From the NCBI RefSeq assembly GCF_024449095.1, contig NZ_CP024628.1:496001-560000 (forward strand): 64,000 nucleotides of DNA. Direction: 5' to 3'. Source of the DNA: Vibrio coralliilyticus. Lineage in GTDB: Bacteria; Pseudomonadota; Gammaproteobacteria; Enterobacterales; Vibrionaceae. Position numbers and translations under genes: made by a program. This document shows, piece by piece, positions 54,084-64,000 of this stretch. Every line of letters begins with the position of its first letter. Positions within the stretch are counted from its first letter, which is position 1. The notes beneath the pieces were generated by a model. That model made no database searches. It worked only from the letters and a program-made list of their open reading frames with translations, and was not told the origin of the DNA.

Positions 54084-54192
54084 GGCTTTTTTTGTCAATT
54101 ACGGAAATGATCCTCTGTCAGCTTTCCCTTTTTACAATTCTCTATTCGCGCTACTTTATCTTTTTTATTCAAGCCGTTAATGGGAGGGCGTT

Positions 54193-54753
54193 ATGACAGA
54201 GTTTGAAAAAATGATCGCTGGCCAGTTGTTTGATGGGTCAGATGGCAGCATCAATCGTATTCGTGAGCAAGCCACTCGCCTCTTGCAAGAATTGAATCAC
54301 AATACCAGCGATGGGCAGCGTGTAGACATCTGCCGCCAATTGCTTAATCATGTTGGTGAGTCAAGCATGATTCGTTCACCATTTCTCTGTGAATTTGGTC
54401 AAACCATATCGATAGGGGATAACACATTCATTAACATGAACGTGACCATGTTGGATGGAGCTGAGATTAAGATAGGCAATCATGTGCTTATCGGCCCTAA
54501 CACTCAATTCTACACTGCAGGCCATGCTTTGGATTACCGTTGTCGACGAGGTTGGGAAACGACTTGCTTGCCAATCACGGTTGAGGATGATGTTTGGATT
54601 GGTGGTAATGTGGTCATCAATCAAGGTGTGACCATAGGTGCACGCAGTGTGATTGCGGCTAACTCGGTGGTGACACGAGATGTACTGCCTGACAGCCTAT
54701 ATGGTGGCACCCCAGCGACTTTGATAAGACATTTGACAGAGAATAACAGTTAA
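54193..54753 (+). CDS. Sugar O-acetyltransferase (maltose/galactoside type)
   Basis: A 186-residue left-handed beta-helix acetyltransferase that uses acetyl-CoA. An N-terminal Mac-type helix pair (MTEFEKMIAGQLFDG) precedes hexapeptide repeats (IGDNTFINMNVTMLD, IGNHVLIGPNTQFYTAGHALD with catalytic His, VEDDVWIGGNVVINQGVTIGARSVIAANSVV). It matches the Maa/LacA group. GGGAGGG lies just before the ATG. It is next to a YddG-like exporter gene, 42 bases apart. Confidence 0.9.
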   Translation: MTEFEKMIAGQLFDGSDGSINRIREQATRLLQELNHNTSDGQRVDICRQLLNHVGESSMIRSPFLCEFGQTISIGDNTFINMNVTMLDGAEIKIGNHVLIGPNTQFYTAGHALDYRCRRGWETTCLPITVEDDVWIGGNVVINQGVTIGARSVIAANSVVTRDVLPDSLYGGTPATLIRHLTENNS

Positions 54754-54794
54754 CGCTAGCTTAAGCTCTTTTATTGTCAATTTGAGAGAATAGT

Positions 54795-55712
54795 GTGAGC
54801 CAACATAAATTTACTTTGTGCGGTGTACTAGCCATCCTGCTTTGGAGCAGTGTTATGGGGTTAGCTCGTACGGTCACCGAGTTTTTAGGCCCTATTGGCG
54901 GTGCAGCATCAATCTATAGCGTTGCTTCTCTGTTTTTAGTTATGGTCATGGGGCTGCCTAAGGTTCGAAGTTATTCAATGACTTATGTGCTGTTCGGGGG
55001 CGGGCTATTCGTCGCTTACGAAATCTGTTTGGCTCTGGCATTAGCGATGGCAAACTCTCGTCAGCAAGCTGTAGAAATGTTGGTGATTAACTATTTATGG
55101 CCCGCTCTAACCGTCTTGTTGGCTGTAATGTTCAGCCCGAAGAAAACCAATATCCTCGTTTACCCTGCGATAGCGATAGCTTTCTTTGGTGTCGCGTGGA
55201 GTATTACCGGAGAACAAGGGCTTTCTTTCTCTCAGATTGCTGCGAATGTCGCAACGAACCCGCTGACGTACACTATGGCTTTTGTCGGCGCCTTCCTGTG
55301 GGCAATATATTGCAATCTGACTAAGCGAATATCTAAAGGGCAAAACCCGATCACGCTGTTCTTCATCATGACGGCGGTAACTCTATGGATGAAGTATGCC
55401 ATCAGCAATGAAACAGGTTTGAGCTTAAATCTTGAATCTGGTGGATTGTTACTCATTACGGGGATTGCAATGGGCAGTGGTTATGCGCTTTGGAACTACG
55501 CGATCATAGGCGGGAATATGGTGCTTTTAGCCACTTTGTCTTACTTTACTCCCGTTCTTTCAACGATTATCTCTTCCGTGATCCTTGGCCTTGTGCTCAC
55601 CGATACCTTTTTACAAGGTGTTGCGCTAGTGACAGTCGGTTCATTACTGTGCTGGTGGGTAACAAGAGAGAAAAAGGCTGAGCCAGCGGAGCCTCAAACA
55701 TGTAATGATTAA
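54795..55712 (+). CDS. EamA-family exporter, YddG-like
   Basis: A 305-residue inner-membrane protein with ten segments in two EamA repeats. The start is GTG at 54795. LLWSSVMGLARTVTEFLGPIGGAA and SRQQAVEMLVINYLWPALTVLLA are close to E. coli YddG, which exports aromatic amino acids and other compounds. It likely shares a transcript with the acetyltransferase. The chain ends in a short charged tail. Confidence 0.85.
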   Translation: MSQHKFTLCGVLAILLWSSVMGLARTVTEFLGPIGGAASIYSVASLFLVMVMGLPKVRSYSMTYVLFGGGLFVAYEICLALALAMANSRQQAVEMLVINYLWPALTVLLAVMFSPKKTNILVYPAIAIAFFGVAWSITGEQGLSFSQIAANVATNPLTYTMAFVGAFLWAIYCNLTKRISKGQNPITLFFIMTAVTLWMKYAISNETGLSLNLESGGLLLITGIAMGSGYALWNYAIIGGNMVLLATLSYFTPVLSTIISSVILGLVLTDTFLQGVALVTVGSLLCWWVTREKKAEPAEPQTCND

Positions 55713-55715
55713 TCA

Positions 55716-56207
55716 TTACCAGCGTATATCAATGGGTGTACCAGATTTCACTAGAGTGAGCAGCTCATCCATTTCTTCATTAGTGATGGCAATGCATCCA
55801 TTGGTCCAGTCAAAGCTCTGTACGAAATTTGCTGGGCGCTTTTCCCCGTTCCTTAAGCCATGAATCTTAATATTTCCTCCAGGATTAACCCGAAGCTTTG
55901 CTGCGTATGCAATGTCTTGAGGGTTTGGGTAACTGATATGAATCGAACGGTAGAACTCTGAATCGTTGATGACAAAGTCTAGGAAGTAACGGCCTTCTGG
56001 TGTGCGGTTATCACCCTCTTGAGTTTTATGCCCTCGTGGGTGTTTGCCAAGTGCAATGCGAAATTCTCTAACCACCTCACCATCGTCGATGAGGTACATA
56101 CGACGTTTGGACTTGTCGACGGTGACCAAGTCGACGGATGCATTGGCGCTACAGACGAAAATTATTGTGCTTAGTATGAGGGTTACTCGAATTGCAATCT
56201 CAATCAT
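55716..56207 (-). CDS. L,D-transpeptidase-fold (YkuD/YafK-like) periplasmic protein
   Basis: A 163-residue protein with a signal peptide (RVTLILSTIIFVCSANA). It has a YkuD domain: DKSKRRMYLIDDGEVVREFRIALGKHPRGHK, IKIHGLRNG (catalytic His) and SFDWTNGCIAITNEEM (catalytic Cys). These domains form or cut 3-3 peptidoglycan cross-links or lipoprotein links; the short YafK-type members can act as amidases instead. The start at 56207 gives the signal peptide; a longer frame runs into a terminator hairpin. Confidence 0.85.
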   Translation of the reverse strand: MIEIAIRVTLILSTIIFVCSANASVDLVTVDKSKRRMYLIDDGEVVREFRIALGKHPRGHKTQEGDNRTPEGRYFLDFVINDSEFYRSIHISYPNPQDIAYAAKLRVNPGGNIKIHGLRNGEKRPANFVQSFDWTNGCIAITNEEMDELLTLVKSGTPIDIRW

Positions 56208-56223
56208 TGCTTTCAGCTCGCTT

Positions 56224-56256
56224 AAAAAACAGAAAGGTAGCTGCAAAGCTACCTTT
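56224..56256 (-). terminator. Terminator after the 56-codon gene
   Basis: The perfect ten-base stem AAAGGTAGCT / AGCTACCTTT with a four-base loop is followed on the minus strand by CTGTTTTTT. It isolates the downstream L,D-transpeptidase gene from the Bat operon. Confidence 0.8.
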
Positions 56257-56274
56257 CGAGTTTAGGCGGTTTCA

Positions 56275-56445
56275 TCAGGGAGAAATAGAGAAAATATCAC
56301 ACTCCGCAAAACCCAGATCTTTAAACGCCTCTATCGCCTCATAACGACTTTTTGCATCGACTTCAAATGAAGCCATTTGAGAGCCGTCAAAATAGAGGAT
56401 CACATAATGAGTACTGGGATCTGGCTTTTCTATTGCCGACATCAT
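56275..56445 (-). CDS. Small 56-residue protein at the end of the Bat operon
   Basis: A short frame that starts with two ATG codons (56445 and 56442) directly after CTGGAGGA, an excellent ribosome site, and ends at TGA 56275-56277. The protein begins MMSAIEKPDPSTHYVILYF and ends ECDIFSISP, soluble and acidic. The pattern of a strand, FEVDAKSRYEAIEAFKDLGF helix and a strand suggests a small alpha/beta fold. It lies 54 bases after batD on the same strand, before a terminator. No family is recognised. Confidence 0.7.
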   Translation of the reverse strand: MMSAIEKPDPSTHYVILYFDGSQMASFEVDAKSRYEAIEAFKDLGFAECDIFSISP

Positions 56446-56499
56446 TCCTCCAGTTATTCATTGGTACACCAACGTGGACGCGACCAATGCCTCTATGTA

Positions 56500-58137
56500 T
56501 TAAAGCTTCGCTAAAGTTTCATTCGGCTTATCTTTTGTCCGAGGCATCTTGTCCACCTTTTTAATCAGTTTAAGCAATTTTGATGCGTTCCAGCTAGTTT
56601 CTTGCTGAGAAAAACGTGACTTTTGCATATCATCCAGTTCATTTTGGATGTCAGAGAGAAGAGATTTATCACTGATTTGTGCCTCCTGAAGCCATTTTGA
56701 AGCACAGTGCTGCGCTTTAAAATGATCGCCAGCCTTTAGCGCAGCGATCAAACTGTCACTTGATTTTATTGGTGTTTTGGCATCATGGTGATTTGGCGCT
56801 TCAATCGGAGTGCGTTTCTTTAGCCACAAAATGGTTGTGGCGATCCAAAGACATGCAAAGAGTCCAGTTAAATAAGGCCAGAACCCTGGGTCGTTGACGG
56901 TGATCGTTTCGACTTCTGCGGGGGCTGTATATTGAGAGGCTGGAACCGGAATATTCAAGCTCTCACCGGGGCTAACATTCAGTGCTAAACCATCAAGATG
57001 AGCGGCTTTCTGCTGTTTATTCTGGCTATCCCACCAATTTAGATTCACTTCTGATAGCTCAACATCACCGGTTTGTTGGGGAATGAGCACCTGTTTCAAT
57101 GTCATGCGGGTCAAGCCATTGTTCAGTTGCGTGAACTGAGGCTTTTCTGCATAGACACGAATGCCTTGAGGGTAGGTGATCTTGATATTAGGGAAGCGAT
57201 CGGAAGAAAGCCCCTCAATATCAAGAGTAATTTCTCGTGTAATTGAGTCTCCGACTTTGGTGTCATGAACTGAAGAAGAGGTTATCTTCTCACCGTTGGC
57301 TGCTGTCCAAGTTTGAGTTAATTTAAGTTGGGAAGTTGGCAACCAGACGCCGGTGTAGCCTTCGGGCTTATCTTCTACTTTAATCTCAAAAGTTTTAGCT
57401 GGGGTGTCAACGGAAATGAGTTTAGTGGTGCCCGTACGATCGTTGCCATAGACAACAGAACCTTTAAACGCAGCGCCAGTCAGTGTGTAGTCACCGGGCT
57501 GATTGGCGGTAACGCGATAGCTTTGATCAAGCACTGTTACCTCTACCCCATCAAGTACACTTTGGTACTGATTTGGTTCACCAATCTGAGCTAATGTTAG
57601 CCCTTCAACGCGAGGCGGAATAACGTTAGGGCTCTGCAGGCGCCTTGGATCCGCTTTAATGACCAGGCGAGTTCGTAGTGAGGCACTTTCATTTGGGTAA
57701 AGCGTTGTTTTATCGAGTGAGCTTTGCAGCTCAACGAGATCAGAGATTTGAGGTTCATCATTATCAGTTGTGACTTGAATAGCAATGGGTTTTGAACTGG
57801 CGCCATTGATAGTAAATGCGGGGATCTTGGCAACCCCTAGGGTTTGAGCAGCGAGTGTTAAGTTCCACTCGCTGCGTGTGCTGCGATCACCATTGACGAT
57901 GTTAATTGAAGAGCCAAAGCTAGGCCTTCCCACATAGAAATCCTTTTCCAGTGCACTGAAATCTATAGCATCGGAAGAGACTTTTTCGTCAACCACAACG
58001 CGAAGCTGAAATACTTCATTTTTAACGACTTTATTTTTGCTAACGGTAGCCCAAACATTGGCTGCCAATGCCGATGGGCTAACAAAAGTAAAAGCCAGCG
58101 CCAGTAAGCTAATCAGTTTTATTATTTGTCGGTTCAT
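56500..58137 (-). CDS. batD: BatD-like protein (oxygen-tolerance operon)
   Basis: A 545-residue membrane-anchored periplasmic protein. A signal peptide (LISLLALAFTFVSPSALA) precedes several beta-sandwich domains with the BatD opening ANVWATVSKNKVVKNEVFQL. A membrane segment lies near residue 425 (FWPYLTGLFACLWIATTILWL), and a cytoplasmic helical tail follows. The start at 58137 is three bases after the batB/E stop. BatD is the standard last partner of MoxR/Bat systems. Its role is thought to be chaperone-like, not proven. Confidence 0.85.
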   Translation of the reverse strand: MNRQIIKLISLLALAFTFVSPSALAANVWATVSKNKVVKNEVFQLRVVVDEKVSSDAIDFSALEKDFYVGRPSFGSSINIVNGDRSTRSEWNLTLAAQTLGVAKIPAFTINGASSKPIAIQVTTDNDEPQISDLVELQSSLDKTTLYPNESASLRTRLVIKADPRRLQSPNVIPPRVEGLTLAQIGEPNQYQSVLDGVEVTVLDQSYRVTANQPGDYTLTGAAFKGSVVYGNDRTGTTKLISVDTPAKTFEIKVEDKPEGYTGVWLPTSQLKLTQTWTAANGEKITSSSVHDTKVGDSITREITLDIEGLSSDRFPNIKITYPQGIRVYAEKPQFTQLNNGLTRMTLKQVLIPQQTGDVELSEVNLNWWDSQNKQQKAAHLDGLALNVSPGESLNIPVPASQYTAPAEVETITVNDPGFWPYLTGLFACLWIATTILWLKKRTPIEAPNHHDAKTPIKSSDSLIAALKAGDHFKAQHCASKWLQEAQISDKSLLSDIQNELDDMQKSRFSQQETSWNASKLLKLIKKVDKMPRTKDKPNETLAKL

Positions 58138-58139
58138 AG

Positions 58140-60000
<1,861 letters not shown>

Positions 60001-60008
<8 letters not shown>

Positions 60009-60969
60009 GATTCCTCCTAATGATGATAAGGGCAAAGAAGCCTACTAGTGATATTGCCAGCGGAAACCCGAACCACTCTTGCTGTGGTCGCCAAGTTTGA
60101 GTCGCTTGACTCACAGGCTCTAGGCTATTTATGGTGTCATAGATGGTCGCCAGTTCTTTACTGTCACGGGCACGGAAGTATTGTCCTCCTGTCAGCTTGG
60201 CAATTTCCATCAGTGACTTCTCATCCAGATCCTGTGCCGTATTGACTTTGCGCGTCATGAAAAACTCTTTGACCATCATCTCACCCGCACCAACACCGAC
60301 GGTGTATATGGTCGCATTGTACTTTTTAGCAATTTTGGCGGCTTCTATCGGGTCAAGTACACCAGCAGTATTGCTGCCGTCACTGAGTAAAATCATGACA
60401 CGTTGTGGAGCATCACTATCGACAAAGGTCTTCGTCGCCAGTCCTATACCTTCACCTATGGCGGTTTTGGTACCAATCAATCTCAGCACTGTTTGATTGA
60501 GTTGCTCGGCAACAGTATTCCTATCAAGCGTTAATGGTGTTTGCAGATAAGCGTGATCGGCAAACAGCACTAGGCCGAGTCGGTCTCCCTGACGTTTGGC
60601 AATAAAGTCTGATAAGACCTGTTTTACTGCACTTAAACGGTCGATATAGTCACCGTTAAATTGCATGTCTTCTTTACTCATCGAGTAAGACAAGTCGACA
60701 ACCAGCATCATGTCTCTGTGCTTCGGTTGTGTCGTGACCGGGTCGCCATACCAAACCGGTCTTGCGACTGCGGTAACCAGACAAACCCAAATCAGACCAG
60801 CCAGAATTTTAGCCAATAAATTCCTTGGTGCGCTACCTGCCGCAGAGTCAGGCAGGTAAGGCATATAAACAGGAGATGACTGCTTAACTGGCGGCAGTAA
60901 AAAATAAATCAGTATGGGTAGCGGCAGTAGCAAAAATGCCCACCACCATACAAATTCGATGTTAGCCAA
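60001..60969 (-). CDS. BatA-like von Willebrand A domain membrane protein
   Basis: A 322-residue protein with membrane segments at both ends enclosing a VWA domain. The MIDAS metal site is visible as VDLSYSMSKEDM (D-x-S-x-S) with the later LSDGSNTAG. The start is TTG at 60969, with AGGAG about eight bases upstream, overlapping the DUF4381 stop. The N-terminal WWWAFLLLPLPILIYFLLPP is typical of BatA. It should interact with MoxR and BatB in the inner membrane. Confidence 0.88.
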
Positions 60970-61435
60970 CTTTGGCTCTCCTTCTTTTTGGCGGAAGTGC
61001 TTCGTCTACCCATCGTGAGCAATGTGTTACCAATTCGGCTGCGTTTCCGATAGGCTCTTTCGAATACAAAGCTTCTTGCCAGAGTTCGTAATTGTCTAGA
61101 AATACAGGGGATTTAACCTGAGTATCAAGAAAGGCGTACCACTCTTTACCTGTAAGCTGTGCAACTTCTTCTCTTGGGTAGTAGCACAGGGCAGCTTGAC
61201 GAAGTAATTCAATGGCTTCCGCAGGCTTTTCACCTGCTTGAATGAGTTTCAACGCGGTTTTCTTGGGGGCCAAGCGCTTTTTGTTCCAGCGATAGACTAA
61301 CCAAATGACCAATGCGCCGAACACCATTGCTCCTGCGGTTGCCCACCAGCCCCATGCTAATGGAAACCACGAAGGTACTTCCGGTAAATGCATAGGGTTG
61401 AGTGGGAGTAATGAATCCTTATTATTGGTGCTCAT
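60962..61435 (-). CDS. DUF4381 membrane protein of the MoxR operon
   Basis: A 157-residue protein with one membrane segment (WGWWATAGAMVFGALVIWLVYRW), preceded by a short periplasmic stretch with LPEVPSWFPLAWGWW and followed by a cytoplasmic helical domain (AIELLRQAALCYYPREEVAQLTG). This matches DUF4381, found only between DUF58 and VWA genes. It overlaps both neighbours by four to eight bases, indicating coupled translation. Function is unknown. Confidence 0.85.
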   Translation of the reverse strand: MSTNNKDSLLPLNPMHLPEVPSWFPLAWGWWATAGAMVFGALVIWLVYRWNKKRLAPKKTALKLIQAGEKPAEAIELLRQAALCYYPREEVAQLTGKEWYAFLDTQVKSPVFLDNYELWQEALYSKEPIGNAAELVTHCSRWVDEALPPKRRRAKVG

Positions 61436-62358
61436 TGAGTACGTCCAGATAATTGTTGTAGTAGTGACTCTTGGGTGGAGAGACGGGTAAAACTCAAGCC
61501 GTGTTTAATAGATAAGTCTTTCAGATCTTGCTGTTTTTGTTCAAAAACCGACTTGATCTGATCGCGCGCTTTTCGTGAAGAAAAGTCCATCCACAAAGTT
61601 TGACGTTTGTCGGAAACTTGCTCGACGCCACGATAATTGGTGATACCGGCTTCCAAAGGATCGGAAATATGCACCAGCCTAACTCGGTTGTGGGAACGCA
61701 ACCTAGTGAGTAATGACTGGTTGGACTCTGAAAAGCGCAGGAAGTCACTGATAATAACAACTTCACTGCCTTTGGGACAAAGTCGATTAAGAGCTTGTAA
61801 CCCGTTCATCATATCAGGTGATGCTTGCGTGGGTGCAGAGCGCAGTTTGTCCTGATGAAGCTTCACCATATGCTGAATGAATGCTAACGGTCCTTGATTA
61901 CGGCTAGTCGGCTTTAACTCGGTCAGCTGATCGCCAGTATCGATAATTGCACCGATGCGATCGCGCTGCGCGACAGATAGCCAAGCAATCAGGCTTGCTA
62001 TGTGTGCGGCTAAGACCGATTTAAACATCAGCTGAGAACCAAACATCATGCTGGCACTGAAATCCACGTACACTATGATGGGTTTTTCTCGTTCTTCAGT
62101 GAAAAGTTTCGTATGAGGTTTGCCGGTTCGAGCGGTTACACGCCAATCGATGCTGCGAACATCATCTCCAGCTTGATACTGGCGGACTTCAGCAAAGTCC
62201 ATACCACGCCCTAGTTGCTTACTCTGATGCTGTCCCAGCGTTTGAGACCACAAACTCTTAGCAGGAGGTAACCACTTTATCGCTTGTTGCTTATAGTAAA
62301 GCAGTTCATCAAGACACAGGTTTACACCGTCAGAGTATGGGGATAATTGTTTATCCAT
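61432..62358 (-). CDS. DUF58-family protein of the MoxR operon
   Basis: A 308-residue soluble protein. The DUF58 core is GRGMDFAEVRQYQAGDDVRSIDWRVTARTG followed by KLFTEEREKPI. A VWA-like region with VYVDFSASMMFG (D-x-S-x-S) comes next. Such proteins accompany MoxR ATPases and may act as substrate adaptors. It starts nine bases after moxR and overlaps DUF4381 by four bases. Confidence 0.9.
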   Translation of the reverse strand: MDKQLSPYSDGVNLCLDELLYYKQQAIKWLPPAKSLWSQTLGQHQSKQLGRGMDFAEVRQYQAGDDVRSIDWRVTARTGKPHTKLFTEEREKPIIVYVDFSASMMFGSQLMFKSVLAAHIASLIAWLSVAQRDRIGAIIDTGDQLTELKPTSRNQGPLAFIQHMVKLHQDKLRSAPTQASPDMMNGLQALNRLCPKGSEVVIISDFLRFSESNQSLLTRLRSHNRVRLVHISDPLEAGITNYRGVEQVSDKRQTLWMDFSSRKARDQIKSVFEQKQQDLKDLSIKHGLSFTRLSTQESLLQQLSGRTQ

Positions 62359-62367
62359 CTGTAACCC

Positions 62368-63324
62368 TTACGCGCTGCCCACCAAAGACAGAAGACGGTT
62401 CACTACCTGATTAGCACAGATGCCTTCGGCTTGCGCCTGATAACTAAGCAGAATGCGGTGTCTGAGAACGGGGAAGGCCATGGCTTGTACATCTTCTGGA
62501 GAAACATAATCGCGACCAGACAGCCAAGCGTGTGCTCGAGCACAGCGATCCAAAGCGATTGTGGCACGTGGACTTACTCCCATTTCTATCCAACTACTCA
62601 ATGTATCATCGTATTGAGCGGGCTGACGCGTCGCCATGACAAGACGAATAATATAATTCTCAACCCCTTCGGCCATATGAATGTTCAACACTTCCTGACG
62701 AGCAGAAAAAATATCTTGTTGAGAGAGAACTGGTGGTGTGACTTTTTCTACCCCTTTGGCTTCGCCGCGGTTAAGACGCAAAATTTCCAGTTCACTTTCC
62801 GCATTTGGGTAGTCAACATTGAGATGCAGTAGAAAGCGATCTAACTGAGCTTCAGGCAGTGGGTAGGTACCTTCCTGCTCAATGGGGTTCTGTGTTGCCA
62901 TGACCAAAAACAAATCGGGCAATGGGTAGGTTTGTCGACCGGCCGTAATTTGCTTTTCTGCCATCGCTTCAAGCATTGCTGCTTGCACTTTAGCAGGAGC
63001 ACGGTTGATTTCATCGGCCAGAATCAGTGAGTTAAAAATCGGCCCCGGTTGGAAAGTAAATTCGCCTGTTTCTGGACGAAAAATATCGGTGCCAGTTAAG
63101 TCTGCAGGCAGTAGGTCAGGAGTGAACTGAATGCGGTGGAAATCGCCTTCAATACAGTCAGCCAATGATTTCACAGCTCGTGTTTTGGCCAACCCCGGAG
63201 GGCCTTCAACCAAAATATGTCCGTCGGCCAGTAAGGCAACTAAAAGCTGCTTGACGAGTTCTTGTTGGCCAATAACCTGACCTTCTAAATATTGCTGTAG
63301 GTGGTGCAATGACTGAGAGTTCAT
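62368..63324 (-). CDS. MoxR-family AAA ATPase
   Basis: A 318-residue AAA+ chaperone-like ATPase. Walker A GPPGLAKT, Walker B LILADEINRAPAKVQAAMLEAM, sensor 1 MATQNPIEQEGTYPLPEAQLDRF, and the C-terminal lid are clear. It is the first gene of the operon moxR-DUF58-DUF4381-batA-batB/E-batD. These systems are thought to assemble or activate metal- or stress-related complexes, using VWA partners. The client is unknown. Confidence 0.93.
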   Translation of the reverse strand: MNSQSLHHLQQYLEGQVIGQQELVKQLLVALLADGHILVEGPPGLAKTRAVKSLADCIEGDFHRIQFTPDLLPADLTGTDIFRPETGEFTFQPGPIFNSLILADEINRAPAKVQAAMLEAMAEKQITAGRQTYPLPDLFLVMATQNPIEQEGTYPLPEAQLDRFLLHLNVDYPNAESELEILRLNRGEAKGVEKVTPPVLSQQDIFSARQEVLNIHMAEGVENYIIRLVMATRQPAQYDDTLSSWIEMGVSPRATIALDRCARAHAWLSGRDYVSPEDVQAMAFPVLRHRILLSYQAQAEGICANQVVNRLLSLVGSA

Positions 63325-63680
63325 CAGTGTCTATCTCCTCACTTTTTCACTTAGTGGTTTGAGCTATGAAAAAGTTCATCCATTTTGACTTTATTGTCGT
63401 TCGGCTGCTTATTTACTACTCAACGCAGCAGTACAACATAAGTGCTATTATTTCAGTTGTTTACAATATGGGGATTTTCGTTCCTCATGCAAGTGCTCAA
63501 TATCGAAAAATTGGTTTGCAAATCAGGGTTAAATTGATGACTTATTCAGTAAAGAAATGTAATTTACATCCGATATAAAAAGATGCGTCACAATTTAGCT
63601 TGGCTCGCCCCTTTCTGGAGCTAGTAAATCAGTGGTGATGATGAATTTTCATAATGACAAAGCGCTAAAAGGCAACTCGA
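63325..63680. other. Intergenic region between moxR and the receptor gene
   Basis: A 356-base divergent spacer holding the moxR promoter (minus) and the receptor promoter (plus). A 70-codon plus-strand frame at 63366 has no ribosome site and a mixed composition, so it is not called. Confidence 0.5.
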
Positions 63681-64000
63681 ATGATGAAACTAAACGCGAT
63701 CAGTATTAAGCAAAAGGTTGTTGCGGGTATTACCTTTGCTGTTCTCGCTTCAACAATTATTGTTGGAGTCATGGCACAGCGTCAGGCACGCGAAGTTCTG
63801 GAGCATAGGCTGGTAGATATTGAACCGCCTTCCATGCTAGACCAGATCAAGGGACAAATTGACTACGATGTGACTCAGCTACTGCGAGCAGCAGAGCAGA
63901 TAGCAAATAATGAATTTATTAAAGATGCGATTAGCACGACCAATATTGACCCTCAGGTTGAAGCTAAGCTGATTAAAGAGCTTAACAACGTTCGTAACCA
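63681..64000 (+). CDS. Methyl-accepting chemotaxis-like receptor (3' end cut by window)
   Basis: The first 106 codons of a gene running off the right edge. It starts MMKLNAISIKQK followed by a single membrane segment (VVAGITFAVLASTIIVGVMA), then a helical, probably periplasmic region (LVDIEPPSMLDQIKGQIDYDVTQLLRAAEQIA) of the sort found in Vibrio methyl-accepting proteins. The signalling domain is outside the window, so a kinase with the same sensor layout is not excluded. AAAGG lies upstream of the ATG. Confidence 0.6.
   Translation, partial: MMKLNAISIKQKVVAGITFAVLASTIIVGVMAQRQAREVLEHRLVDIEPPSMLDQIKGQIDYDVTQLLRAAEQIANNEFIKDAISTTNIDPQVEAKLIKELNNVRN

Noticed and set aside
63366..63578. 70-codon frame upstream of the receptor-like gene
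   Set aside because: No ribosome site, and it occupies the moxR/receptor promoter region.

Overview
The window looks like a stretch of a Vibrio genome, most likely the smaller chromosome. The marker loci are the TonB1-type hemin uptake cluster (tonB-exbB-exbD-hutBCD facing hutWXZ), the divergent malK / malEFG locus, a Qrr quorum-sensing sRNA with a sigma-54 promoter and LuxO-type boxes, a CsrB-type sRNA with a UvrY/VarA-type box, and a MoxR/Bat operon. Species cannot be fixed from sequence alone. Both ends cut genes: a lipid-type acyltransferase at the left edge and a chemotaxis-receptor-like gene at the right edge.

Layout. 1-3.6 kb: acyltransferase, a small DUF3024-like protein, an orphan PstS-like phosphate-binding protein, a MaoC-type hydratase and tRNA-Ser(TGA). 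3.6-7.3 kb: a LysM/M23 cell-wall endopeptidase with a Zur-like palindrome, then an AraC regulator divergent from a Set-type sugar exporter. 7.3-15.1 kb: hemin import (TonB-ExbB-ExbD energising, HutBCD periplasm-to-cytoplasm transport) and hemin handling (HutW, HutX, HutZ), with a Fur-like site between the two operons and a PduO-like protein after hutZ. 15.1-20.9 kb: maltose ABC transporter with MalT- and CRP-like sites, ending in a candidate MicX-type sRNA in the malG 3' UTR. 21-27.6 kb: a small outer-membrane barrel, an SgrR-type regulator, an acyl-CoA thioesterase, a lipoprotein esterase and a long-form GAPDH. 27.9-32.6 kb: a barrel protein and a small PstS-like periplasmic protein divergent from a large hybrid sensor kinase, then dCMP deaminase. 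32.6-36.9 kb: the Csr sRNA, a TerC-family membrane protein and codBA. 36.9-44.7 kb: qrr, a YiaV/YiaW-like pair with an AraC regulator, two lipoproteins of unknown role and a two-component system. 44.7-52.6 kb: a flavin-fold protein facing a MocR regulator, a class II amidotransferase, a YjeH-like exporter, Lrp, LysR and LysE genes, an oxidoreductase and an OsmC protein. 52.6-54.1 kb: a complete IS4-family element. 54.2-64 kb: an acetyltransferase, a YddG-like exporter, an L,D-transpeptidase-fold protein, the MoxR-DUF58-DUF4381-BatA-BatB/E-BatD operon with a glutamine-repeat protein and a 56-codon gene at its end, then the partial receptor.

The most informative non-coding signals are three regulatory RNAs (Qrr, CsrB-type, MicX-type), an insertion sequence sitting exactly in the loop of an intrinsic terminator, and two genes (terC-like and the transposase) whose ribosome binding site is buried in a hairpin followed by a T-run. 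The least described protein system is the barrel / small periplasmic binding protein / hybrid kinase locus at 27.9-32.2 kb. All calls come from reading the sequence; no database search was run.
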